From assembly GCA_945276085.1 (NCBI GenBank), contig CALYPO010000004.1:1-49092 (forward strand): a DNA stretch of 49,092 nt. The letters are read 5' to 3'. The stretch is from an uncultured Gilliamella sp. Its GTDB lineage: Bacteria; Pseudomonadota; Gammaproteobacteria; Enterobacterales; Orbaceae. A model generated the notes under the pieces. It saw only the letters and a list, made by a program, of their open reading frames with translations, was not told the origin of the DNA and made no database searches. The translations under genes were made by a program, and so were the position numbers. This document shows, one piece after another, positions 20,161 to 27,993 of the stretch. The stretch's first letter is position 1, and each line of letters opens with the position of its first letter.

Positions 20161-22030
20161 AGTTCTTCTTTTTTAAATAAACTAATAACATTGAAATTGC
20201 AGCTGGTGTAATACCTGAAATACGTGAAGCTTGACCAATTGAAACCGGCTTATGTTGTTTTAATTTAGCAACAACTTCGTTAGATAACCCTGATATTTCA
20301 GCATAATCTATATGCTCAGGTATGAGAGTTTCCTCATTTCGTTTTTGTCTTTCTATTTCTTCAATTTGTAGTTTTATATAGCCGTCATACTTAACTTGAA
20401 TTTCAACTTGTTCTGCTGCTTGATCATCACTTAGCCCTGGTGCAAATAAAGACAGGGATTGTAGAGTTTTGTAGCTCATTTCAGGGCGTTTAAGCAGCTC
20501 TTCTCCATTGGCTTCTTTGGTAAGGTTAGCGCTTAATACCGCATTAACTTCATCAATTGTTTCAATGTGAGGATGAACCCAAATGTCACGAAGACGTGCT
20601 CTTTCTTGTTCAATAGCTTCAAATTTTTCGTTAAAACGTTGCCAACGGTAATCATCAACCATTCCAAGTTGTCGTCCAATTTCTGTTAAACGAATATCTG
20701 CATTATCTTCACGTAACATTAAGCGATATTCAGCTCGTGAAGTAAACATACGATAAGGTTCATTAGTACCTAAAGTACAAAGATCATCAACCAAAACCCC
20801 TAAATAAGCTTGATCACGCGTTGGATACCATTGATCTTGATCATAAACAAAACGAGCTGCATTTAATCCTGCCAGCATACCTTGAGCAGCGGCTTCTTCA
20901 TAACCTGTAGTACCATTGATCTGTCCTGCTAAAAACAAGCCTTTGATCACTTTACTTTCAAGAGTTGGTTTGAGATCACGAGGATCAAAGTAATCATATT
21001 CAATCGCATAACCTGGTCTGACTATATTGGCATTTTCCAGTCCTTTCATACTGCGAACAAAAGCTAATTGTGTGTCAAAAGGTAAACTTGTTGATATTCC
21101 ATTTGGATAAATTTCATTACTGTCTAAACCTTCCGGTTCTAAATAGATCTGGTGCGAGTTACGATCAGCAAAACGCATTATTTTATCTTCGATTGATGGA
21201 CAATATCGTGGACCTACACCTTCAATAACACCTGTATACATAGGGCTACGATCTAAGCTGTTTCGAATAATATCATGTGTGGTTTCATTAGTACTTGTTA
21301 TATAACAAGGAATCTGTCTAGGATGCTGTTTAGCATCACCTAAAAATGAAAATACAGGCACAGGATCATCACCGTATTGTGTACCTAATTTAGAAAAATC
21401 TATGGTTCTAGCATCGATACGAGGTGGCGTTCCTGTTTTTAAACGACCCATTCTAAATGGGTATTGATGCAACGATTTGGAAAGACCTATCGAAGCAGGA
21501 TCACCAGTTCTACCGCCACTATAATTATCAAGTCCTATATGGATCTTGCCATCTAAGAAAGTGCCAGTAGTTAATACAACAGATCTTGCTTTAAATGAAA
21601 CACCCATTTGTGTAACCACGCCCGTGATCTGATCGTTTTCAATGATCACGTCTTCAACTGATTGTTGAAATAACATTAAGTTTTCTTGGTTTTCAAGGGT
21701 TGTTCGTATTACTTTACGATATAAAGATCGATCCGCTTGAGCTCGTGTTGCTCTTACAGCAGGACCTTTGCTGCTGTTTAAGATCCTAAATTGGATCCCA
21801 GAAAGATCAATAGCATGTGCCATTAATCCACCCATTGCATCAATTTCTTTTACTAAATGTCCCTTACCAATACCACCAATAGCAGGGTTACATGACATTT
21901 GTCCTAACGTATTGATATTATGGGTTAAAAGTAATGTTTTTCGGCCCATTCTTGCTGATGCCATTGCTGCTTCTGTTCCGGCATGGCCACCACCAACGAC
22001 GATGACATCAAAAAGATCTGGATAAAACAT
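20138..22030 (-). CDS. mnmG: tRNA uridine-5-carboxymethylaminomethyl modification enzyme MnmG
   Basis: MnmG (GidA) works with MnmE to modify U34 of tRNA. The 630 residues match the E. coli length. The FAD-binding motif is [17 protein letters not shown] near the N-terminus, with further signatures [18 protein letters not shown] and [21 protein letters not shown]. The gene reads away from the origin region at 22060-22620, as gidA does in E. coli. Confidence 0.97.
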   Translation of the reverse strand: MFYPDLFDVIVVGGGHAGTEAAMASARMGRKTLLLTHNINTLGQMSCNPAIGGIGKGHLVKEIDAMGGLMAHAIDLSGIQFRILNSSKGPAVRATRAQADRSLYRKVIRTTLENQENLMLFQQSVEDVIIENDQITGVVTQMGVSFKARSVVLTTGTFLDGKIHIGLDNYSGGRTGDPASIGLSKSLHQYPFRMGRLKTGTPPRIDARTIDFSKLGTQYGDDPVPVFSFLGDAKQHPRQIPCYITSTNETTHDIIRNSLDRSPMYTGVIEGVGPRYCPSIEDKIMRFADRNSHQIYLEPEGLDSNEIYPNGISTSLPFDTQLAFVRSMKGLENANIVRPGYAIEYDYFDPRDLKPTLESKVIKGLFLAGQINGTTGYEEAAAQGMLAGLNAARFVYDQDQWYPTRDQAYLGVLVDDLCTLGTNEPYRMFTSRAEYRLMLREDNADIRLTEIGRQLGMVDDYRWQRFNEKFEAIEQERARLRDIWVHPHIETIDEVNAVLSANLTKEANGEELLKRPEMSYKTLQSLSLFAPGLSDDQAAEQVEIQVKYDGYIKLQIEEIERQKRNEETLIPEHIDYAEISGLSNEVVAKLKQHKPVSIGQASRISGITPAAISMLLVYLKKKNYVKKETH

Positions 22031-22137
22031 ATAAAGCCTCGTTTTTTATTTTACAGATAGATGATCATTATTTTGATCAGGTGATTTGGTTTTATTTAGC
22101 GTAAGGAATTTTACTCATCTTTTTTATTACGTCAAAT

Positions 22138-22302
22138 GATCTATTTTGATCATCATTTAAATTAAATAAGATCTTTTTGTGATCTTTTTTATTTTTACTA
22201 TTATTAGTTTGGATCATTTTTGTTGATAACTCTTTTTTATGATTATTTTATAGGATCTTAATGATCGTCTAATGCTGTTAATTGATCGGATCTTTTTTTA
22301 GT
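22138..22302. repeat. GATC-led AT-rich 13-mer-like repeats (putative DUE)
   Basis: Segments GATCTATTTTGAT (22138), GATCTTTTTGTGA (22169), GATCTTTTTTATT (22181) and GATCTTTTTTTAG (22289) each resemble the E. coli 13-mer consensus GATCTNTTNTTTT. They lie on the mnmG side of the consensus DnaA boxes. I infer this is the duplex-unwinding element where DnaB is loaded. Confidence 0.7.
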
Positions 22303-22326
22303 TAATCCTGTTTATAACTCTTATTT

Positions 22327-22335
22327 TTATCCACA
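22327..22335 (+). promoter_or_regulatory. DnaA box (TTATCCACA)
   Basis: Exact match to the strong DnaA consensus TTATCCACA, inside the candidate oriC. Confidence 0.88.
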
Positions 22336-22400
22336 ACCTTTTTTACTTTTAAGGTTATTAATATGATTATAACAGCTTATATAGTGGGTTTATCACAGAG

Positions 22401-22409
22401 TTATCCACA
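22401..22409 (+). promoter_or_regulatory. DnaA box (TTATCCACA)
   Basis: Second exact match to TTATCCACA, in the same orientation as the one at 22327 and 74 nt from it. It is immediately preceded by a weaker related sequence, TTTATCACA (22389-22397). Confidence 0.88.
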
Positions 22410-22620
22410 AAAAATAAATTTGTTTGCTTAAATTTTATCTTTTATTGTCTATAATTTAATCTTAATTATTTAGATCATTCTGGTTAAAAAAGTTATACAT
22501 CTTAAATATTATGATCAATAAAAATGTAATTATGAGTTTTAATGATCATTATAAAGTTCGAAATATGATCTTTGATCATACTTAGCGACATTAATATTAT
22601 TAATTTAAATTTTAAAAATA

Positions 22621-23058
22621 CCTAAGAATAGGGTAATTAATTATCATTTTATTAATTTTTTAAAATACCTGAAAAAGAGATTTTTCTAAAAGATATTGGT
22701 GTTTTTAGTAGAAAGCTAATGTAACTAATGTTTAAAAGTAGGATTATAGGTATTTGTTTCTTTTAATTCGGAAGTGCTGTGAGGTGGCAGTACCATCATC
22801 ACTTAAAATAATAGTACTTATTAAAAGCTATTTAGGAAAAGGTTAAAATGTTTTTTTAAGTATTAGATAATAATAAAATGGATTAATTTCTATATCTAAA
22901 TGAATTTTTAATTAGGTTATTATTTAGTTTTTTAGAATTGATATATTAATTTTTGATAGTTACTTTCGTTAACTTATTTGTTTGCTGTAAAAGTGATTGA
23001 TTTTTGTAAAAGCAAATTTATACTTAGTAAGATTATATTTTTATTGTGAGGTTATTTT
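22621..23058. other. Gene-free AT-rich stretch between oriC and hda
   Basis: About 440 nt with no credible gene in any frame. It presumably contains the hda promoter. The only compositional anomaly is a GC-richer patch at about 22770-22802, containing a possible short hairpin (GTGCTG with CAGTAC, one G-T pair, loop of 8). There is no mioC or asnC homologue, unlike E. coli. Confidence 0.6.
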
Positions 23059-23742
23059 ATTACTCTTTCACAGTTGCCTTTACCTTTTATATTACCTAAT
23101 AACGAAACATTTGATAGTTTTTATGTAGGTAATAATCAATTATTGTTTGAATCTTTGCAAACCTTACTTGATAAGGAAGGCTTCAACGTCTTTTATATAT
23201 GGTCAGCAAGTGCCGCTGGTCGTACTCATCTATTACATGCTTCATGTCAAAATAAGTTAGCAAGCTATATTCCTTTAAAACAGCATGTTCTACTTGTACC
23301 TGAGATTTTACAAGGTTTAGATAATTATGATTTGGTTTGTTTAGATGATATTGATGCGATAGCAGGTCATCGTGATTGGGAAGAAGCAATATTTGATCTT
23401 TTTAATCGTTTAACCGAAAAAAACGTTAGTAAATTATTGATAACTGCCAGTGCTCCTCCAAAACAAGTTCCTTTTATACTACCTGATTTGGTATCAAGGT
23501 TAACGTGGGGGCAAGTTTATCAGTTAAAAGAGTTAAGTGATGAGGATAAACTAAAAGCTTTACAACTTAGGGCTAAGCTAAGTGGATTTGAGCTATCAAC
23601 GGAAGTTGGATTATTTTTGTTAAAACGTGTTAATCGCGATATGCGAACTTTATTTTCTTTAATGGAAGAGTTTGAAGTAGCTACGTTAGCTCAACAACGC
23701 AAATTAACCATTCCTTTTATTAAACATATTTTGGATTTATGA
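23059..23742 (+). CDS. hda: DnaA regulatory inactivator Hda, probable AUU start
   Basis: Hda is an AAA+ DnaA homologue that, bound to the DNA-loaded sliding clamp, stimulates ATP hydrolysis on DnaA after initiation. The best start is ATT 23059, 7 nt after GAGG, giving 227 residues beginning (M)TLSQLPLPFILPNNETF. The clamp-binding motif QLPLPF (E. coli QLSLPL) lies before the first TTG (23074), so a TTG start would remove its Gln. No ATG or GTG is available between the in-frame TGA at 23047 and this motif. E. coli hda is itself reported to start at CUG. The LPF-ETF core, DEDKLKALQLRA and RKLTIPFIKHIL match E. coli Hda well. Confidence 0.93.
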   Translation: MTLSQLPLPFILPNNETFDSFYVGNNQLLFESLQTLLDKEGFNVFYIWSASAAGRTHLLHASCQNKLASYIPLKQHVLLVPEILQGLDNYDLVCLDDIDAIAGHRDWEEAIFDLFNRLTEKNVSKLLITASAPPKQVPFILPDLVSRLTWGQVYQLKELSDEDKLKALQLRAKLSGFELSTEVGLFLLKRVNRDMRTLFSLMEEFEVATLAQQRKLTIPFIKHILDL

Positions 23743-23743
23743 A

Positions 23744-24523
23744 ATGAAAAAGAAACCTGAAGCTATTGTTTTTTTCGATTTAGATGGAACCTTATTTAAT
23801 AAAGATATAGATGTGTTACCTAGTTCTTATGATGCAATTAGAAAACTAAAACAAAATAATATTGTACCAATAATTGCAACTGGTAGAACACCACCTGAAG
23901 CGGTTGATTTGATGAGGGATACTGGTATAGATTCAATTATTGGTATGAATGGCCAAGTAGTTATTTATGAAAAAGAGGTCGTTTTCACAAACAATATTGA
24001 TAAAAATCTCATTACTCGATTATATGAATATTCAAGAGAAAAGATGAATATTCCATTATCTTTCTATAGCTATAAGACTATGCGAGTGAGTGAAAACAGT
24101 CTTCCAGCTCAAAAATTCTATACTTCTTTAAAACAACAAGTACCTCCTGTTGATGATCAAATTTACTTAAAAGAACCGATTCAAATGTTATTACTGCTTT
24201 GTGAACAAGGCGAATCACCTTATAGAGAAGTTTTTCCTGAATTGACGTTTATCCGTAATACACATTATTGTGTTGATGTTTTTAATCATGGCGGTTCTAA
24301 AGGTAATGGCATTAAAGAATTATTAAAAACTAAAGGTTTTAATGACGTACCTACTTATGCATTTGGTGATGGTATGAATGATTTTGAAATGTTCCTAACC
24401 GTTGACCATCCTGTAGCAATGAGCAATGCGGTTGATCAGCTAAAAGAAAAAGCTGAATATGTCACTGATACCAATAATAATGATGGCATAGCGAAAGCAT
24501 TGAAAAAGTTTGGATTAATTTAA
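23744..24523 (+). CDS. Cof-type HAD-IIB family hydrolase
   Basis: This 259-residue cytoplasmic phosphatase belongs to the HAD superfamily, subclass IIB. The nucleophile motif I is FFDLDGTLF (Asp residues near 12 and 14), motif II is ATGR (about residues 46-49), and the acidic motif is GDGMNDFEMF near residue 207. The substrate is probably a sugar phosphate or similar small metabolite, but it cannot be told from sequence. It starts one base after the hda stop, so the two are likely co-transcribed. Confidence 0.85.
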   Translation: MKKKPEAIVFFDLDGTLFNKDIDVLPSSYDAIRKLKQNNIVPIIATGRTPPEAVDLMRDTGIDSIIGMNGQVVIYEKEVVFTNNIDKNLITRLYEYSREKMNIPLSFYSYKTMRVSENSLPAQKFYTSLKQQVPPVDDQIYLKEPIQMLLLLCEQGESPYREVFPELTFIRNTHYCVDVFNHGGSKGNGIKELLKTKGFNDVPTYAFGDGMNDFEMFLTVDHPVAMSNAVDQLKEKAEYVTDTNNNDGIAKALKKFGLI

Positions 24524-24530
24524 TATAAAA

Positions 24531-24563
24531 AAAATCATCTAATTGTTTAGATTAGATGATTTT
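24531..24563. terminator. Bidirectional terminator between HAD gene and transporter
   Basis: A perfect 12-bp stem, AAAATCATCTAA (24531-24542) with TTAGATGATTTT (24552-24563), has a 9-nt loop. The A-rich left flank and T-rich right arm allow use on both strands. It lies between the convergent genes that end at 24523 and 24587. Confidence 0.85.
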
Positions 24564-24586
24564 AAGTTTAATTATATTACTTTTGT

Positions 24587-26092
24587 TTAGTGGTGTTGTT
24601 TAAAGCCTACATTATTATTACCAAAACAGTTGTCATACTCAAAGCCTGTTAACTCTTTAACTAAACTTCTTATTTCTGGTGTTGCATCTTGTTTTTTGCC
24701 ACCATTTTTTAATCTATCAAGTTCTTGAATAATAAGTGCATGAGTCGATTTATCTAATTTCATACGATATGTGAAGAAGATACCTAATAGTGCCATTCCA
24801 CACACACCGAAGATTAATACTAAGTTAATTGCAGTAACGGCACTCTCTGGTTGAACAGCATCTACGCCAGACACAAAACCAGAATATTTCAATACAATAC
24901 CTAAGACAAAGACGATAGTTGCACGCATTAATTTACCGGCCATGGTCATAGCACCAGCATAAATACCTTCGCGACGTCTTCCTGTTAGTACTTCATCGAT
25001 ATCTGCTAAAAATGTGTATACACTCCAAGGAATATAATAAACACCACCCGTTCCTAATCCAAACCAAATAGTAATACCAATTACAATCCATGTAACATGA
25101 GGCATATTAAAGTAGTAGACACCGATATAGCCGATTACCGAAGATATTACTATCAATATTGCAATAACAAATGGTCTTTTGAATCCACGTTTTACACACC
25201 AAGCCATGAAAAAGGCAGTTGAGATTAATTGGCAAATACTACTTAAACTGTTCATTTGTGAAACGAAGGTTTTGGGTTGGCCTAAGTTAAATACCACAAA
25301 ATAAGTAAATGTTGCTGCAAATAACCATTCAGCACCAAAGCCAAATAGATACATACCTAAATGGTTTCTAAAAGTTTTTAAACGGAAAGTTGAAAAAACA
25401 TCTGAAAATAATTTAACAATACTTTCCCAAAGGCCAGAAGTTGTTTCATCTTCAATTTCATCAACTGATTTTTCCCAGCTATTAAAATAAAGCAAAATTA
25501 GTGCTATCGCCATAATAGATGCATAAGTAATACCTGTTAATAAGAATGGTAGTGGAGAGTCTTTACCATCAAATAGATAGAAAAATACACCAGGAATAGC
25601 TGCAGCTAAGAAGTTTGCTACTTTACCAAACATCGCTTTGGAACCTGCTAGGTAAGTTCTTTGATCGAAGTTTTTAGTCATCTCTACCGGTAAAGTATTG
25701 TATGGAATCATAATCATGGTATAGATGAATTCAAATAAAATATAAGTAGTTAAGTAGTACCAGAAATTCATCCCATCTACCCAAAGTAATGGGTAAATAA
25801 TCATACATGGAATAGCAAATAGGATGAAGAATCGACGGCGACCAAATCGACGTCCAAGTTTTGTATGGTTAAAGTTATCAGTAATAAAACCCATTAGTGG
25901 ATTTAAAATTACATCTAAATAGGTAGCTATAGAAAAAATTAACGTTGCTTGAAATGCCGAAAGTCCACAAAATGTTGTATAAAAGTATAGTAACCAAGCG
26001 GCACTAATTGCTAGAGCACCACTTCCTATCAAATTACCACTACCATACGAAAATCGAGTGAGTGTGGTTATTTTTTTCTGATTATCAGCCAT
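24587..26092 (-). CDS. GPH-family MFS transporter, probable oligogalacturonide importer (TogT-like)
   Basis: This inner-membrane symporter of the glycoside-pentoside-hexuronide family has about 12 helices. The family signature follows the second helix (DVILNPLMGFITDN...GRRFGRRRFFIL), and FGLGTGGVYYIPWSVYTF lies in the second half. I start at ATG 26092 (MADNQKKITTLTRFSYG), with AAGGAAA 8 nt upstream, giving 501 residues; the longer frame adds 24 unsupported residues. It is divergent from the porin gene and shares a control region with inverted KdgR-like sites, so it probably imports unsaturated oligogalacturonides. TogT is the best analogue; other hexuronides are possible. Confidence 0.85.
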   Translation of the reverse strand: MADNQKKITTLTRFSYGSGNLIGSGALAISAAWLLYFYTTFCGLSAFQATLIFSIATYLDVILNPLMGFITDNFNHTKLGRRFGRRRFFILFAIPCMIIYPLLWVDGMNFWYYLTTYILFEFIYTMIMIPYNTLPVEMTKNFDQRTYLAGSKAMFGKVANFLAAAIPGVFFYLFDGKDSPLPFLLTGITYASIMAIALILLYFNSWEKSVDEIEDETTSGLWESIVKLFSDVFSTFRLKTFRNHLGMYLFGFGAEWLFAATFTYFVVFNLGQPKTFVSQMNSLSSICQLISTAFFMAWCVKRGFKRPFVIAILIVISSVIGYIGVYYFNMPHVTWIVIGITIWFGLGTGGVYYIPWSVYTFLADIDEVLTGRRREGIYAGAMTMAGKLMRATIVFVLGIVLKYSGFVSGVDAVQPESAVTAINLVLIFGVCGMALLGIFFTYRMKLDKSTHALIIQELDRLKNGGKKQDATPEIRSLVKELTGFEYDNCFGNNNVGFKQHH

Positions 26093-26115
26093 AAATCTAT
26101 TTCCTTTAATAATTA

Positions 26116-26130
26116 TGAAATACTGTTTTA
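26116..26130. promoter_or_regulatory. KdgR-like operator (transporter side)
   Basis: TGAAATACTGTTTTA resembles the KdgR consensus half-sites (AATGAAAY, TGTTTYATT). The exact reverse complement occurs at 26348-26362 in the same spacer. It lies 24 nt before the transporter start. Confidence 0.65.
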
Positions 26131-26347
26131 AAATTATTATTGAAATAATACTAAATTTATACAAATTAATTTTAATTTTTTTTTAGAAATGTGACGTTGG
26201 TAACAAATTATTTTGATTTTTAAGGTATATATATTAATATTATTTTAAATAAAAATTAAATATATCATGTAGTTATTGTTTTTTTTGAATTGTTTTCTGA
26301 AACTGTGATCTTATTAACAGAAAAAATTAATAAAATAATAAAAAATA

Positions 26348-26362
26348 TAAAACAGTATTTCA
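26348..26362. promoter_or_regulatory. KdgR-like operator (porin side)
   Basis: TAAAACAGTATTTCA is the exact reverse complement of the site at 26116-26130 and lies 33 nt before the porin start, a suitable place to block transcription. Confidence 0.65.
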
Positions 26363-26394
26363 AAAAATAAATTTAAAAATTTAGGAAAACAATA

Positions 26395-27957
26395 ATGAGT
26401 CAATTTAAATTAAAAAAAATACCGCTTTTAATGTTTCTGTCTACCTTTCCTATTTATTCTTTTGCTGGTCAAACAACTTTTCAATATGAACATAACTGGA
26501 AATCTATGGATAGGATTCATGGGGATACAATTAAGTTAATTCATAAAACTGACGATAGTTGGCAATATGAATTTAAATTTGGTGTTACTGAAGGTGGTGG
26601 AAACAAACGTGATGTTTTATATGATGATATGCAAGGTGGATCGGGTGGTGTTGTTATTCAAAAAACATTTACGCTTGATGATGGCTGGGGATCGATTATT
26701 CCATCATTAGAATTAGGTTTCAGCAAAGATTCAACTCTTTATCAACCAGGATTGAAATATAGTTATAAAATTAATAGTGATTGGTCAACAAGTTTTCGAT
26801 ATCGCTATGAATGGAAAAAAATATCTCACGCTGAACGTTATAAAAGAGCAAAAATAGCTGGCAAACAAGTTAAATATGTTGCTAGTAGTAATACAGGAAG
26901 GAATCGTTTAGATTGGGCATTAATGTATTCTGGTATAAAAGCATTTAACTTTGCCTATACCTTTAACTATTATTTTGGTGATTATACTAACAATTCTTAT
27001 AAAGCATTGAGGAACGGTTTTTCTAAAAATGAATATAAAGCTTATAACAATAAAAAAACTGATTATGAGCAAGAATTTAAAATTACCTATAATTATTCAA
27101 AATTGTTCCGTCCTTATTTTTCCATTTCTGATGTATCGAAAAATAAAACCACAAATACTCGACAAGCTAAGTTTAAAGTTGGTTTCAATTACGCATTCGG
27201 TCAATCAAATAGCAAAGATTCTAATTTCGCTTATAAAACCTATTTCAAATATGCGCATCATTATGGTTTAACTTCACATTACCATGGTGATAGTTTTGGT
27301 CTATATACTGATTTTGATAAAAAAGGCTATGTTGGTCTAAGTGTAAATACCTATAACCAATTAAAAAATAGATTATTCTTTGATGATATTGTTTCTAGTC
27401 ATTATCAAATTTATGGAGGTTACAATTTTTATTTAGCTGATAATTGGGTACTAACACCAAATATGGAAGTTAGATTCTATTCAGGTGGTGGTTATAAAGC
27501 TAAAAGTAAAGAAAACTTACCCCATTATCAGTTAGGTGATGTAAGTGATTCACAACGTCCAGGTGTTCGTTATTCTCCCGCTTTAAAATTGACTTGGTTA
27601 CAAAGTGATGATCTATCTTTTTATGGCCAATATCGATTTGAATATCGCAAAGTTTCAAGAAGTAAACGCGAAGATAGTGTTCAAGGTTATGTCGATAATC
27701 GAGCGCGCAATCGTTTTGATATAGGTACTGATATTAATCTAACTCCTGATTGGAACATTGGCTATCGCTTCTCATACTTAAAAGGGAACTATGTATTACA
27801 CAATGATAAAAAGCATGATTATCAACAAGAACTGGATATAAATTGGCAAGCAACCAAAGTTTGGCAAGTTAACTTTGCTGCAGAAGATGTGGCAAAAAGT
27901 GTTCATTCTGACGCAAGGGAAGCTAAGTTAGCACTAGGATTATCTTATTTATTTTAA
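26395..27957 (+). CDS. Double-length KdgM-type oligogalacturonate porin
   Basis: This 520-residue outer-membrane beta-barrel protein has a signal peptide cleaved near A24. The mature part is two tandem KdgM-like halves of about 245 residues each. Half 1 (25-268) has YRYEWKKISHAERYK, then RNRLDWAL, KKTDYEQEFKITYNY and the end TRQAKFKVGFNYAF. Half 2 (275-520) repeats these as YRFEYRKVSRSKRED, RNRFDIGTDI, KKHDYQQELDINWQ and AREAKLALGLSYLF. KdgM of Dickeya is a single 12-strand porin of about 236 residues ending in a similar motif. It is the first gene of a run with the esterase and both lyases. Confidence 0.88.
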   Translation: MSQFKLKKIPLLMFLSTFPIYSFAGQTTFQYEHNWKSMDRIHGDTIKLIHKTDDSWQYEFKFGVTEGGGNKRDVLYDDMQGGSGGVVIQKTFTLDDGWGSIIPSLELGFSKDSTLYQPGLKYSYKINSDWSTSFRYRYEWKKISHAERYKRAKIAGKQVKYVASSNTGRNRLDWALMYSGIKAFNFAYTFNYYFGDYTNNSYKALRNGFSKNEYKAYNNKKTDYEQEFKITYNYSKLFRPYFSISDVSKNKTTNTRQAKFKVGFNYAFGQSNSKDSNFAYKTYFKYAHHYGLTSHYHGDSFGLYTDFDKKGYVGLSVNTYNQLKNRLFFDDIVSSHYQIYGGYNFYLADNWVLTPNMEVRFYSGGGYKAKSKENLPHYQLGDVSDSQRPGVRYSPALKLTWLQSDDLSFYGQYRFEYRKVSRSKREDSVQGYVDNRARNRFDIGTDINLTPDWNIGYRFSYLKGNYVLHNDKKHDYQQELDINWQATKVWQVNFAAEDVAKSVHSDAREAKLALGLSYLF

Positions 27958-27993
27958 TCGATAAAAGTGTTAAAAACAGTTAGTGGTGAAAAA

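Larger units (their letters stand above)
22060..22620. other. Candidate chromosomal replication origin oriC
   Basis: This intergenic region next to mnmG has the hallmarks of an enterobacterial-type oriC. I count 16 GATC sites between 22063 and 22577, against fewer than two expected for this composition. Consensus DnaA boxes TTATCCACA lie at 22327-22335 and 22401-22409, with a near-match TTATCAACA (minus strand, 22221-22229) and a weaker TTATAAACA (minus strand, 22309-22317). Several GATC-led T-rich segments resemble the 13-mers of the E. coli unwinding element, starting at 22138, 22169, 22181 and 22289. Dam methylation and SeqA control are implied but not shown. Confidence 0.9.
26093..26394. 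promoter_or_regulatory. Divergent control region of transporter and porin genes
   Basis: This 302-nt, very AT-rich region carries two inverted copies of a 15-mer close to the KdgR operator, one near each gene. Between them lie two CRP-like half-conserved sites, TGTGA-N6-TAACA, at 26191-26206 and 26304-26319. The layout fits a regulon repressed by KdgR and activated by CRP. Exact promoters are not identified. Confidence 0.65.

Noticed and set aside
27005-27022. Third copy of the dispersed repeat (TTGAGGAACGG then TTTTT)
   Set aside because: Only an 11-nt match plus a T-run, with a 2-nt gap, inside the porin coding sequence; chance is likely.
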